Part shown: piece after piece, positions 49,269 through 58,950 of the stretch | Layout of the letters: each line of letters begins with the position of its first letter | How positions within the stretch are numbered: position 1 is the first letter of the stretch | Source of the DNA: Daucus carota subsp. sativus | Taxonomy: Eukaryota; Streptophyta; Magnoliopsida; Apiales; Apiaceae | NCBI RefSeq assembly: GCF_001625215.2 | Contig: NC_030384.2 | Location: 39,962,390-40,026,389 of the forward strand | Length of the DNA stretch: 64,000 bases | Direction: 5' to 3' | Translations under genes and position numbers: made by a program | The notes under the pieces: generated by a model | What the model saw: only the letters and a program-made list of their open reading frames with translations | Databases searched by the model: none | Told to the model about the DNA's origin: nothing

Positions 49269-51707
49269 TGAAATTAAACATTATCTGTAGCCAGTAACTG
49301 ATTGTGTTGAGAGTAGTGTGTGCAAAGCTTTTCACCCTCGTAATTTTTCCTAAAGCACTTACCCTTTTCTGCTAACAAGGGCATGAACAGGTACTTGCGT
49401 ACATTAGTTTGTAAAATTATCTATACATAATACAAGCACGTGTGTCTATATAAAACATATTTCAAATTATATACAAGACATTGTCCAGTGGTTCCCAACT
49501 ACAAAGGAACAGAGAACATATTATAAGTTAGAACTTAGGAAGTAGATAACAAAACAAATTTAGCAAAATTATCAGAATTAAATACCTTGGGGGCTGATTC
49601 CAACAGAAAAGTGTATCCTCTCAAACAATTTTCTCTAGACATAGAATCTGCAAATTTGACTGACAAATCTTCCACCTTCAGTGTTGGAGCATGACTGAGG
49701 AAGAAAACAATATTTTACTACTGTATTCTCGTTTCAAAATTACTATGAGCAATCTGTAAATTATATTAACAGTTAAATGCCGGGCAATACTTACGAACTG
49801 CAGCAGGGAATTTCTGTGCAAATATTCGATTCTGCAATGACCTGAATATCATAGTAAGCATTAGGAATTATATGGTGAGCCCCTGAATGTAACCTAAAGC
49901 TTCAGTTATAAGGTGTTGCTCATACTGAACAGAGATATATAAAGAACTAGTGCAGCAGGGAAGAAAAACAGATGCAGATTACATCAAGTATCAGTAGCGT
50001 ATATACCACATACTACTTTACTGCTTGGCTGCTGCATACGCAATGCGAAACACAACTACAATGGAATTATAAACAAAAGCCATTACAGATAAAGAAGAAA
50101 CTGTACCTCGACCCACTTGTGACAGACTAAAGGTTTTTTGCCCACAATAGCATCAACTATATCTTCATTAAATGGTGCGATGTCATCTACAAGCACATGG
50201 GTGCACTCCATACTCCAATTACGAATAGCAGATGCACCTTCACAAGACGAATGTGTCATTATGCTACCAAGATGCTAATATACATTTATCAATGGCCATT
50301 TATTTCAAACTATTGCATTAAAACTGATAAATAACAGTTCAGCAAAAACCTGAAGGGATAAGTTCTAAAATTTTGCTTAATCAACTTCAATATATGTGTA
50401 CCCTTTAATATATTCAACACCAAGAAAGGAGGCAGAAATGGTACCCAGAAGTACCAAAGCGGAAACAAAATTCAATGTGGACAAGGATGATTCAATCACT
50501 TCTGATATTAAAAAGAGGAACAAATCAGACTTCTCTGCTATATTTTGCCTCCCTGGCTCTAGATAAGTACTAATTCTTAAAATTTTACCAATAATTGTGC
50601 TTGGGGGGTTGAAAGCTTGACACTTACTGTAAATTTATAAACCGTGATGGTATAGTCTAGTTTTAAGGGCTTGTCCAAGGTCCTGAGTTCGGTTATCGCT
50701 CACCCAGTGATTTACTAGAACAAGAACTAATTTGTAAGGTATATAAGCCTAATTATTCAAATATATATATGTATATATATATAGGGTCCTACTCCAATAC
50801 AAACTACTAAAATACAAACCAATGCGATTAAGTAGAATGGTAAGGGTTTTGGGACCGGGGATGGACCCCAAGATGGGCCTAGACATGGTCTAAGTGGAGC
50901 CTAGTAGGGTCGGGTTGGGGCCTAATGGGATCATGGTGGGGCCAGTGTTGTTAAAAGCGCGCATATGCGCGCGCATAAGCGAGAAGCGCATCGAAGCGCA
51001 GCTGATGCGCATCGCTTTGTATATGCGATGCGAGTTCAATGATGCGAGCGCATTTCTGCGCTTCTTGGGATTAAGCGATGTGTAATAGTTGACTAGGCCG
51101 TTGACTGGCTTGACTGGGCCATTGACTAAGCTCTTTGAATAGACATGGGTCATAAAAAGACCCTAAAAACACTACCTAACATCCGAGAAACAAACATACC
51201 TGGGGTGAATCTACTTCTTTTTTCCTCTGGACTCTCTCTTATAATTATCTCTTTTAATTATACTTTTTTTCTTGTTCTGAACTCTCTCTCTTAATTACAT
51301 AAGATAAACATACATATACCTCATCTTCTTATTCTTGCGCACACACACACATGTATATATACATATAGATATGTAGCATAGTGGAGCCTAGTAGGGTCGG
51401 TTTGGGGCCTAATGGGATCATGGTGGGGGCGTGGGGCCAAGTTTTGGCTCTTGAGGATGTCTGGAGCCTGTACGGGCCTGTGCGAAGCCTTGGCGAGGCT
51501 CTAGCGGTCCCGGGGTGGATTGAGTGGGGGCCATGTGTGGGCCCTAGGTGGATGATGACATATAGGGGGTGGGCTATGTCGTTTAGGTATAGTTACTCTT
51601 GGTTTGTGTTTTAGTTTTTATTTTAGTGGTTTGTATTTGAACAATTGCATATATATATATATGTGTGTGTATATATATATATATGTGTGTATATATATAT
51701 ATGTGTG

Positions 51708-51738
<31 letters not shown>

Positions 51739-53551
51739 ATATATATATATATGTGTATATATATATATATATGTATATATAGGGGTGGGTTCTGGTACAA
51801 ACTTACAAACTTTATGCTTCAACATTTATATAATTTGAGTTCAACATTTTTTAACATATTTTGTTGAACATCAATTAAAATTGTGTTGGAGAAGTACATA
51901 TACTAATTTTTTAATGTAGGAACTAAGTTAAACGTATTATATAACTAATATTTATGTTTCTAGACCCTACCCAAGAACACCAAGAACATGATCATCAAGA
52001 ACAGGTAAGCCACTCAATTAGATAATAATATAATAACACTGAACAAAACTAAAGATACTATATTTAAAATAAATATATGGTCATTGTAAATATTTAAAGC
52101 CAGTTGAAGACCTAAATTCTCCACGAGTAGCAGGGTTTTTTATAAAATATTTTGCAGACTTATCCTTAAATCAAGATCCATGGATCACGAAAAGTATCTC
52201 AAGAGACACTCGTATATGGTATACACATCTGCCTGTACTGTACTTGCAGCAATATTACCTCAGCTTACATAAGTAAAAAGACCTATAATCTTGAATAGTA
52301 ATACTACAAAAATGAGAAAACCTTACAAGAACACTTAACTACTTAAGCCAAGATGTTTAGTGAAAATTACTGACCTATTAATGATATCTTCTCTTGAAGC
52401 TTTTTAAAAGGCACAGAACAGCAGACGGAGAACATAAAGGGAACAAAAGAAAACCTGCACACAAACGTCAACAGTCTAGCCATTAATTCTGCATTCTAAT
52501 GTCTAATTTAGCAGTCTCAAACAAGTCTTCGACTGCAACACTATGACCAATAGATGAACAGAACAAGACTTGTAAAAAGAGTTAAATACAAGTTTATTTA
52601 CCTGTAGGTAGCATTGCCGGTCCCAAAAGAGACCAGGTCCCCTTCTTGCAGAGTTGTTTCTCTGCTGGGGAACTCATGCACTTTTTTCTTCGAGACGAGA
52701 TCATTGCTAATGAATGTCCCATACTTTGAGCAATCTCTTATCCTAACTTTAGCATCTATACGCGAAGTATTCCTCTGTGTATTTAACGCAATCATCGCAT
52801 CAATTACTATCTCAGCATGAACTCTTGAAACTCCTTTATCTTTATTAATGATCACATCGCAACCTACATACCAAATTCAAATTATGACATCAGGTTATCA
52901 ACCAAGACCTGATAACAACATTTAATTTTATATGCAGAATGTGTACTATATTAGGCACAGTTGTGATAGTAACATGTTCCATTGAGCAAAGTTATCACAT
53001 TTTATACAAGTTCCGCTCACTTCAATGAAGTGTTGCATTACATTTGATACAGCATGTAAACAAATATATGTGCGTGAATTTTAATATATACATATTCCCT
53101 TAATTCCCATTTCTATCAACAATCCAACCACCCGTAAACCGGAATCAAAATACATGAAGCTGTTACCCAGACAAAAGAACATTCGGCACAATGTAGAGTA
53201 CCTTTTCGACCGACTTTATAAGTCCCTTGACTGAAGATATAATATCTGTTTTCACCTGCATAATAATAACAAATTAGCACCACTTGGACAATTCTAAAAA
53301 ACAAGAAGAACAAAATATGAAAACAAGCATGAACTGACATTGTCAACCTTCTCTTACCATCAAACCCAAAATACCAAAGTATTAATCCTACTGTATTTAA
53401 AGATGTCCATTGCTAACACACAACACGCCAAATGTTTGTCAAAAGTCCTCAGTGAAAAAGACAGTGTTGTTGAGATTGAAAGAAAGTAAAGAGGTGAAGA
53501 TGAAAAAGAATAACCTGAAAGGGGTTCGGTTGGAAAGAGGCCCCAGACCAT
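46208..53551 (-). CDS. NBS1: NBS1 (Nijmegen breakage syndrome 1), MRN complex subunit
   Basis: Exons I can place: 53515-53551, 53202-53255, 52602-52863, 50107-50237, 49795-49841, 49586-49694, 48912-48998, 47696-47867, 47071-47531, 46569-46630, 46350-46452 and 46208-46261. The N-terminal FHA domain has [17 protein letters not shown] and [15 protein letters not shown]-like part follows ([33 protein letters not shown]). The exon ending at 47071 ends in VNFKRFRK, the MRE11-binding motif, and the C-terminal ADDLF near 46390 with a basic [17 protein letters not shown] tail matches the ATM-binding end of NBS1. With MRE11 and RAD50 it acts in double-strand break sensing and repair. One exon between 52602 and 50237 (the segment after the FHA domain) could not be placed cleanly; that intron carries a transposon. 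An in-frame start at [10 protein letters not shown] is typical of plant NBS1. Confidence 0.9.
49219..49264. repeat. (TG)n microsatellite in an NBS1 intron
   Basis: About 23 uninterrupted TG units sit in the intron between the exons at 49586-49694 and 48912-48998. Confidence 0.9.
50640..50740 (+). mobile_element. tRNA-derived SINE-like fragment in an NBS1 intron
   Basis: The stretch GATGGTATAGTCTAGTTTTA, then AGGGCTTGTCC and GTCCTGAGTTCGGTTATCGC resembles the tRNA-like head of plant SINEs, with an A-box-like and a diverged B-box-like segment in the right order and spacing. The 3' end is not clear. Confidence 0.45.
50785..51650. mobile_element. Composite transposon in the NBS1 intron
   Basis: The left end (CCTACTCCAATACAAACTAC) and the reverse complement of the right end (AAATACAAACCACTAAAATA) resemble each other. 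Inside, a 50-bp block beginning GTGGAGCCTAGTAGGGTCGG occurs twice, at about 50896 and 51381, flanking a different inserted sequence that starts CAGTGTTGTTAAAAGCGCGC. So one element appears to be nested in, or duplicated around, another. No transposase is encoded. Class not assigned. Confidence 0.5.
51648..51781. repeat. (TA)n/(TG)n compound microsatellite
   Basis: Alternating TATATA and TGTGTG blocks fill 130 bp. They produce open frames made only of Tyr, Ile, Cys, Val and Thr or His, which are not genes. Confidence 0.9.
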
Positions 53552-54009
53552 GGCTTTAAGCTTCGACTAATAAGTCAGACCGGAGTACAACCAAAGTAAA
53601 AGAGAATCTGGTGTGTTTCTCGTTCAATTCAATATCCCACAACTACAAACACTTTGGAATTTCTGGGGAACTCGGAACCGGGAGAAGGTAAGTACAATCA
53701 TCAGTGTATACGGGCGTCTCCTTGGATTCGGTTTTTGATTTTTCTCAAATTTCGGAGAGAAATATATAATTATAATTTAAAAAAAATCAGGTTTAAGAAT
53801 TCTAAAGATAATATAATTCTTTTCTTAACGAATTCTAAAGCTAATACTCTAAAATATAAAAAAAAATTATAAAAATAATACGATTCTTTCTCTTATTTAG
53901 CAATCATAAATCATAAAAGTAATATAATTCTTATTTTTAATTACCAGCTTACTGACGGAGTCGACCACGATAGCTCCGCATCTACCGCATCATCATTCTA
54001 TAAGGCCAC

Positions 54010-54133
54010 GGTTACGGGAGTCTCTACAAACTTTCCGTTTAATTTTTCTAATTTTTCGAGAGTCACTGGACTTACATGGCGTTAAGGTTACGGGAGTCTC
54101 TACAAACTTTCCGTTTAATTTTTCTAATTTTTT
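54010..54133. repeat. 76-bp-period tandem duplication
   Basis: GGTTACGGGAGTCTCTACAA followed by ACTTTCCGTTTAATTTTTCT starts at 54010 and again at 54086. The second copy runs straight into the Helitron 3' fragment. Confidence 0.8.
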
Positions 54134-54454
54134 GTGCACAATCAATCCAAAAAAATTGGAGTAAGGTGGCAATGTAAGAACATGATTACTTTAAAAAAAA
54201 ACACAAATAAAATTAAGATTCGTCGTGCTTTAAAATGTTAATTACGTGTATAAATTTTAGAATTTTATATATTAGTATTGGTATTACATCAAGATTTTTA
54301 TAATATAAAATTTATTTTATCCTACAAATATTAATTTTGAAACATTAATATACTTTTTATAGACAACCACAAAATTATTTTATTCAAAAAATATTAATAT
54401 TGAATCATTAATATAAATTTTATAGATCGCCGCAACGCGCGGCTTCTCAACTAG
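54130..54454 (+). mobile_element. Helitron 3' fragment, same family as 15879-17193
   Basis: The last 325 bases match the 3' part of the minus-strand Helitron at 15879 block by block (for example CAATCAATCC, GTATTGGTATTACATCAAGA). They end with the same hairpin CCGC-AAC-GCGCGG and CTTCTCAACTAG followed by T. The 5' terminus TCAATATACTTATATAAAGG was not found upstream, so this copy looks 5'-truncated. Confidence 0.75.
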
Positions 54455-55378
54455 TTTCCAATTAATCTAGTAATCAGAATCTAATTATCTAATTATTTAT
54501 AAACAATTGAACAATTATCATAACTGTTTATAGATACTATTATCGATCATACGAAATAAATTATTTAATATGTATGCAATATACGTAATAAATCAAATAA
54601 GATAAGAATATCAAAACAATATTAAATGTATAATTATATTTGGAAATACACTAAAATCAAATATATATTTTATTTAATAACATATTTAAATTATTAAAAT
54701 AAAAAATTTAAATAAAAATATAAATAATCATAATTGGTGCATAAAAATGTAGTTTCATAATATTTTTTTTAAATATCTTTTTCTATACTTCCAGCACCAA
54801 TCCCCCTGGTATAAAGCGGTAATATATAATACTAATCCACATCTTTAATTCTTTCATTTTACATTATTTTTATTAAATAATATTTTGACCGGTATAGATG
54901 AAGGATGAAGTGATGTTGAAAATTGTTGTGTTTGAGAATAAGTGGATTTTCAAAATTCTAAATAATTATGTTAATTATTTTCATAATTAAAACTATAATG
55001 TAAAAATAATAATAAAATTTGTAACATTTCTCAAATTGAATATCAACTTTTTGAAAATATAGTTTCAAAAATTATTTTTTTTTTTGAAAATATGACAATT
55101 TGATTTTCCTAACTAAAAACTGTTTTTCTGTAAACCCTAGTTTTAGATTTGTTTTTTTTATTAAAACTTGTGTTACTGTCGAGCAAAAGCCGATTTCAGC
55201 CGCTGATCCATGATCTCAATTTGTATCACTTGATAAAACAAGTTTGTATTCATCGAATTGGGATAATCGGAATTCGCCTTATTTATGCTTCTTAAAAAGT
55301 GAAAGTGAAAACTAACGGGTAACCTGAAAAGAAGATGAAAAGTTGCATAATATACATACAAAACGTCTTCACATATCA

Positions 55379-56173
55379 CTAGTATCGGAAAAAGCTAGTT
55401 TTCAGTTGCTGCACTTTCTGGAGACAAACTCGAGCTCTCTCAATCGCAGCAACGGTATTCATATCTCTTCTTTTCCCGTAGGCTTCGTCACAACAAGACC
55501 TCTTCCTACACAACATCTTACAAACTTCCAACTTAGATTCAGCTTCATCAACATCCCTCATTTCTTCCTCATCACTACTGCCCTTCTTTCTCTTCTTCCC
55601 GGTCCACGAAACTGCTCAACAACCCAAAAAACAAATGTATTTATGTACTTGCCCAAAAAACAAAATTTTTATGATATTCAGACTCTGTACGGGAAAATTA
55701 CTGGTAATATTGCACGTCTCACTTTATTGGACTTCATAAGAACAACAAAAGGTTAATTTTTTATTATGGTAATCTTTACACACGAGAGAACAAGCCTGAC
55801 TACATAAAAAAAAACCTAGTTCATCGTTCCTAAGTGTAAAAAACCGTTTTTCTAAAGCACACGCTTAAAAACAATTATATACCACAAACATGCAACGAAC
55901 GTAAAAAAATCAAATATTCATGACAAGTGATTGTTGTCAACGATTTTATTTTTTTTAAATTGATTGTTCAGAAGCGGAGTGTGTACATAAAAATAAAATA
56001 CCATGGGTGGAAGCAGTGGTGGAATAGTATTGTGGAGATGAGAGCTTCTCTTCCTCTTCCTCTTCTAGTTGAGATATGAAGTTTCTGAGTTCAAACTTGA
56101 GGGACTGAAAACTATTTGGATGCTGAATTTCCAGCTTCTCCAACTCCTTTTTTGCTTGCTCTATCACCATCAC
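55379..56173 (-). CDS. Small coiled-coil protein of unknown function
   Basis: Two exons, 56002-56173 and 55379-55611, are joined by a consistent GTATTT/TGAGCAG intron of about 390 bp and give 134 residues from the Met at 56173. Exon 1 reads VIEQAKKELEKLEIQHP and SLKFELRNFISQLEEEEEEK, heptad-like and acidic. Exon 2 reads WTGKKRKKGSSDEEEMRDVD, then CRKRSCCDEAYGKRRDMNTV and ends KTSFFRY. I do not recognise the family. The frame stays open upstream of the Met for about 40 codons (LKPYWGKTANTEKTV), without another ATG, so the real start may be in an upstream exon. Not a typical pseudogene: no stop and good splice sites. Confidence 0.6.
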
Positions 56174-56440
56174 TGTCTTCTCTGTATTTGCTGTCTTGCC
56201 CCAATAGGGCTTCAGTACATTGGTTTGACTAGTTAAGTAAAGACGACTTGTTTTGTTGAGGCTTTGCTCTGTTTTTTATGCCTAATTTTAAGTAAGACAG
56301 GCTAGGAACCCCAAAAGTTGCCTAGGGAGTGGGGACGTCCTTCTACTTCTTCCCTTAATGCGCCCTCTCTTGTCAGGTTGGAAATCTAAAATAATAAAGG
56401 ACTCTTTAATTAGATTGCAATATGTCATGAGTAATCAAAG

Positions 56441-56690
56441 TCCTCCTTCGGTCTCAATTTATACGTCTTTTTTCCAAGAGGTAAATTGATTAAATTTTGA
56501 TTAATTATTAAAAAATATTTATTTGTTATTTTACAAAATAAAAAGTTGCATATTAAAGTAGGCTTAACTTATCTTTCGATGATATTTTTTTAATTATATA
56601 ATATTTATAAATTTTAATCAAAATATAGTCAATTAGACTAGTTAAAAGTCAAAAAAAACCTATATATTGAGAGTTGAGATGGAGAGATTA
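56441..56690. mobile_element. Stowaway-like MITE (diverged)
   Basis: The left end CTCCTTCGGTCTCAATTTAT and the reverse complement of the right end CTCTCCATCTCAACTCTCAA are of the CTCC-type seen in Stowaway elements of plants. The target TA is not clean on the left, so the termini are approximate. Confidence 0.5.
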
Positions 56691-57146
56691 GTACACAGAT
56701 AGATCGTGAAATAAAACTACTCCTGCAACGAAGTGCGATCCCTGTGGTTCGATTTTCCTTTTAATCTGAACTTTTGAGTTTTGACAGTTGATTAAATTCG
56801 AATAATTTTGATACATTTTATTATAGGGGAATTATCTTCTATATTGTTTTTTCAATCTTATTTTCAAAAATACTACCTTATCCAATCTTATTTTCAAATC
56901 TCTAAAATATTTTCAAAAATACTACCTTTTTGAAAATATTGTCCAAAAATACGATGGTTGCATATGGAACCATATATGCAACTACAAATCCTGATTTCAA
57001 GTTTCAGTTTTCAAGTCGTTATATATATATAACGACTCCAAAGATGAGGTCGAAAATAACATTTGAAAACTGGAACTCGAAATCAGGAATTCAGTTGCAT
57101 ATATAGTTGCATATGGTTGTATTCAGTTGCATATGGTTGCATTCCG

Positions 57147-57345
57147 TTGATTCTATTGCAATCTAATGGCCCCGCCAGGGGCACACCATACATCCGTTGC
57201 AACTTACAGTTTTCAGTTGCATTTAGTTGCATATAAGGTTGCATTTAGTTGCCTATAAGGTTGCATTCAGTTGATTCTATTGCAATCTAATGGCCCCGCC
57301 AGGGGCACCCATACTTCAGTTGGAACTTACAGTTTTCAGTTGCAT
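57147..57345. repeat. 124-bp tandem duplication with GTTGCAT repeats
   Basis: TTGATTCTATTGCAATCTAA followed by TGGCCCCGCCAGGGGCAC starts at 57147 and at 57271. Both are embedded in many short AGTTGCATATGGTTGCAT units from about 57080 on. GGCCCCGCCAGGGGC is itself near-palindromic. Confidence 0.75.
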
Positions 57346-57351
57346 AATATA

Positions 57352-57425
57352 GATGAGAATCGAACCCGAAACCGAAACCTCGGGGACGACTGACGTATAG
57401 CTTTACCACTGAGCTACTCTCAACC
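57352..57425 (-). other. tRNA-like sequence (tRNA pseudogene or SINE head)
   Basis: On the minus strand GTAGCTCAGTGGTAAAGC is a good A box and GGGTTCGATTCTCAT a good B box, about 35 bp apart. The outer ends (TTGAGAGT and ATTCTCAT) could pair only poorly as an acceptor stem, and no clear anticodon arm is seen. It is more likely a SINE or a decayed tRNA than a working tRNA. Confidence 0.55.
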
Positions 57426-57639
57426 CATGATTTCAGGTTTAACTTGATTTCAGTTTCAAAACTATGCAAAGAATAATGTTGTGTCTTTTATTGATGATAT
57501 CAGACCTTTTGATGAAACCACAACTTCTTGCTAGTCTCGCAAATGTTCATAATTCAGCAAATGCAGTAGCATCACGTGTTATATCAAACTGTTGCCAACT
57601 TGTAACACAGTAAAACTAGTTTAAAATGTCCTCTCTTAA

Positions 57640-57653
57640 TTCGTCAAAAAAAA
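57640..57653 (+). mobile_element. Poly(A) micro-insertion with 17-bp target duplication
   Basis: TTCGTC followed by an A run is flanked by AAAATGTCCTCTCTTAA at 57623-57639 and again at 57654-57670. Only six bases of non-A sequence remain, ending GTC like the tail junction of the larger retroelement at 41849. Confidence 0.78.
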
Positions 57654-58720
57654 AAAATGTCCTCTCTTAAAATGTAAAAAATGTTGTATTTTACTGGTAT
57701 ATATATAAATTACATATATTACAAATCTATTTCAATCCTTTCACCCCTTATCTATATTACTTAAAATATTGAATAAATATTTTTTTTAAGTTTTAAGTTA
57801 TAAGGAACAATTAAATCCTTTCACTTCTTATCTGTATCTATATTGCTTAAAGTATTTAAGAAATATTAGTCTTTTGAGTTTTAAGCTACAGGGAATAATC
57901 AAAGACAAAATTGTTGTAATAAAACAATTTTCATATTACTTGTTTACGTTCACTATTTGCACGCATTTTGAGATTCCTATAAAGTATAGTTTCATAACAT
58001 TTTTAAAAATTATATTTTTTGAATAAAAGTTTAAACCGTCGAAATTTTATTCAGATAAAAAAATTTTAAAAAAATATCGTGGAACTATACTTTATAAAAA
58101 GCCTCAAATGCGTGCTAAAAAGTAACATAAAGAACCTGTTGGGATGGAGAGAGATTTTTTTTAGGTATTCATTAGTTTAATACTCTTTTTGTCCCTCCAA
58201 TTTCTTTACAATCTTTTTGCATTGCTTTTAACTTTTAAGGCACGTGTTGAATTTAGTTTCATAATTTATTAGTAATATTTTTCTTTTTTATATAAAAATT
58301 TAAACATTAAATTTTTATTCACAAGAAAAAGGTTCAAAATAATTTATCAACCATATTTTATGAGAATACTAAAATACTTGTCGGGTCTCGTCTCGCGATA
58401 TAAACAGTTGAGGGAAAGGAAGGAGTATATTTTAGAAAATCAAAATAAGGTTTGTACTTAGAGATTACTGGTAAAATGAATGTGCATCCAGAGTATCTAT
58501 TACTTTTTTTAAAAGGGTGTAATCAATAACAACTTAGAGCATATTATTTTTTTAAAAGTTGGGATATCTTTCCGAGACCTCTGATATTCTATGTTTATTA
58601 CTCCTCTCGTCCAATTTTGCTTGTCACATTTATTAAAAAGCACACATTTTAAAAAAAATTAAATATTATAAGTTGTTTCCACGTATACTCTTATTTATTG
58701 TATTAAATGCCAAGTGTATA

Positions 58721-58948
58721 CTCCTTTTATTTTAAAATATAGATCGTTTGATTTTTTGACACACACTTCTAATTCTTTGACTGTATAGTTAAAATCATGA
58801 TTCTTAAAATTTTCTTTTTTTTGAATAAAAATATATGATTAATATTATAATTCAAAAAAAAAAATTTAGAATAACAATTTTAACTATGCTGTCAAGCGAC
58901 TTAGAAGTGTGTGTTAAAGAGTAAGGCGATTTATATTTCAAATGGTGG
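58721..58948. mobile_element. Stowaway MITE with long inverted repeats
   Basis: The 228-bp segment folds almost end to end: left CTCCTTTTATTTTAAAATAT and GACACACACTTCTAA, right (reverse complement) CCACCATTTGAAATATAAAT and AACACACACTTCTAA. TA flanks both ends (58719-58720 and 58949-58950), the Tc1/Mariner target. No coding capacity. Confidence 0.75.
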
Positions 58949-58950
58949 TA

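Noticed and set aside
51583-51867. Open frames rich in Tyr-Ile-Cys or Tyr-Ile-His
   Set aside because: They are translations of the TA/TG microsatellite on both strands.
57352-57425. A working tRNA gene on the minus strand
   Set aside because: A and B boxes are good, but the acceptor stem pairs poorly and no anticodon arm with a clear anticodon could be drawn.
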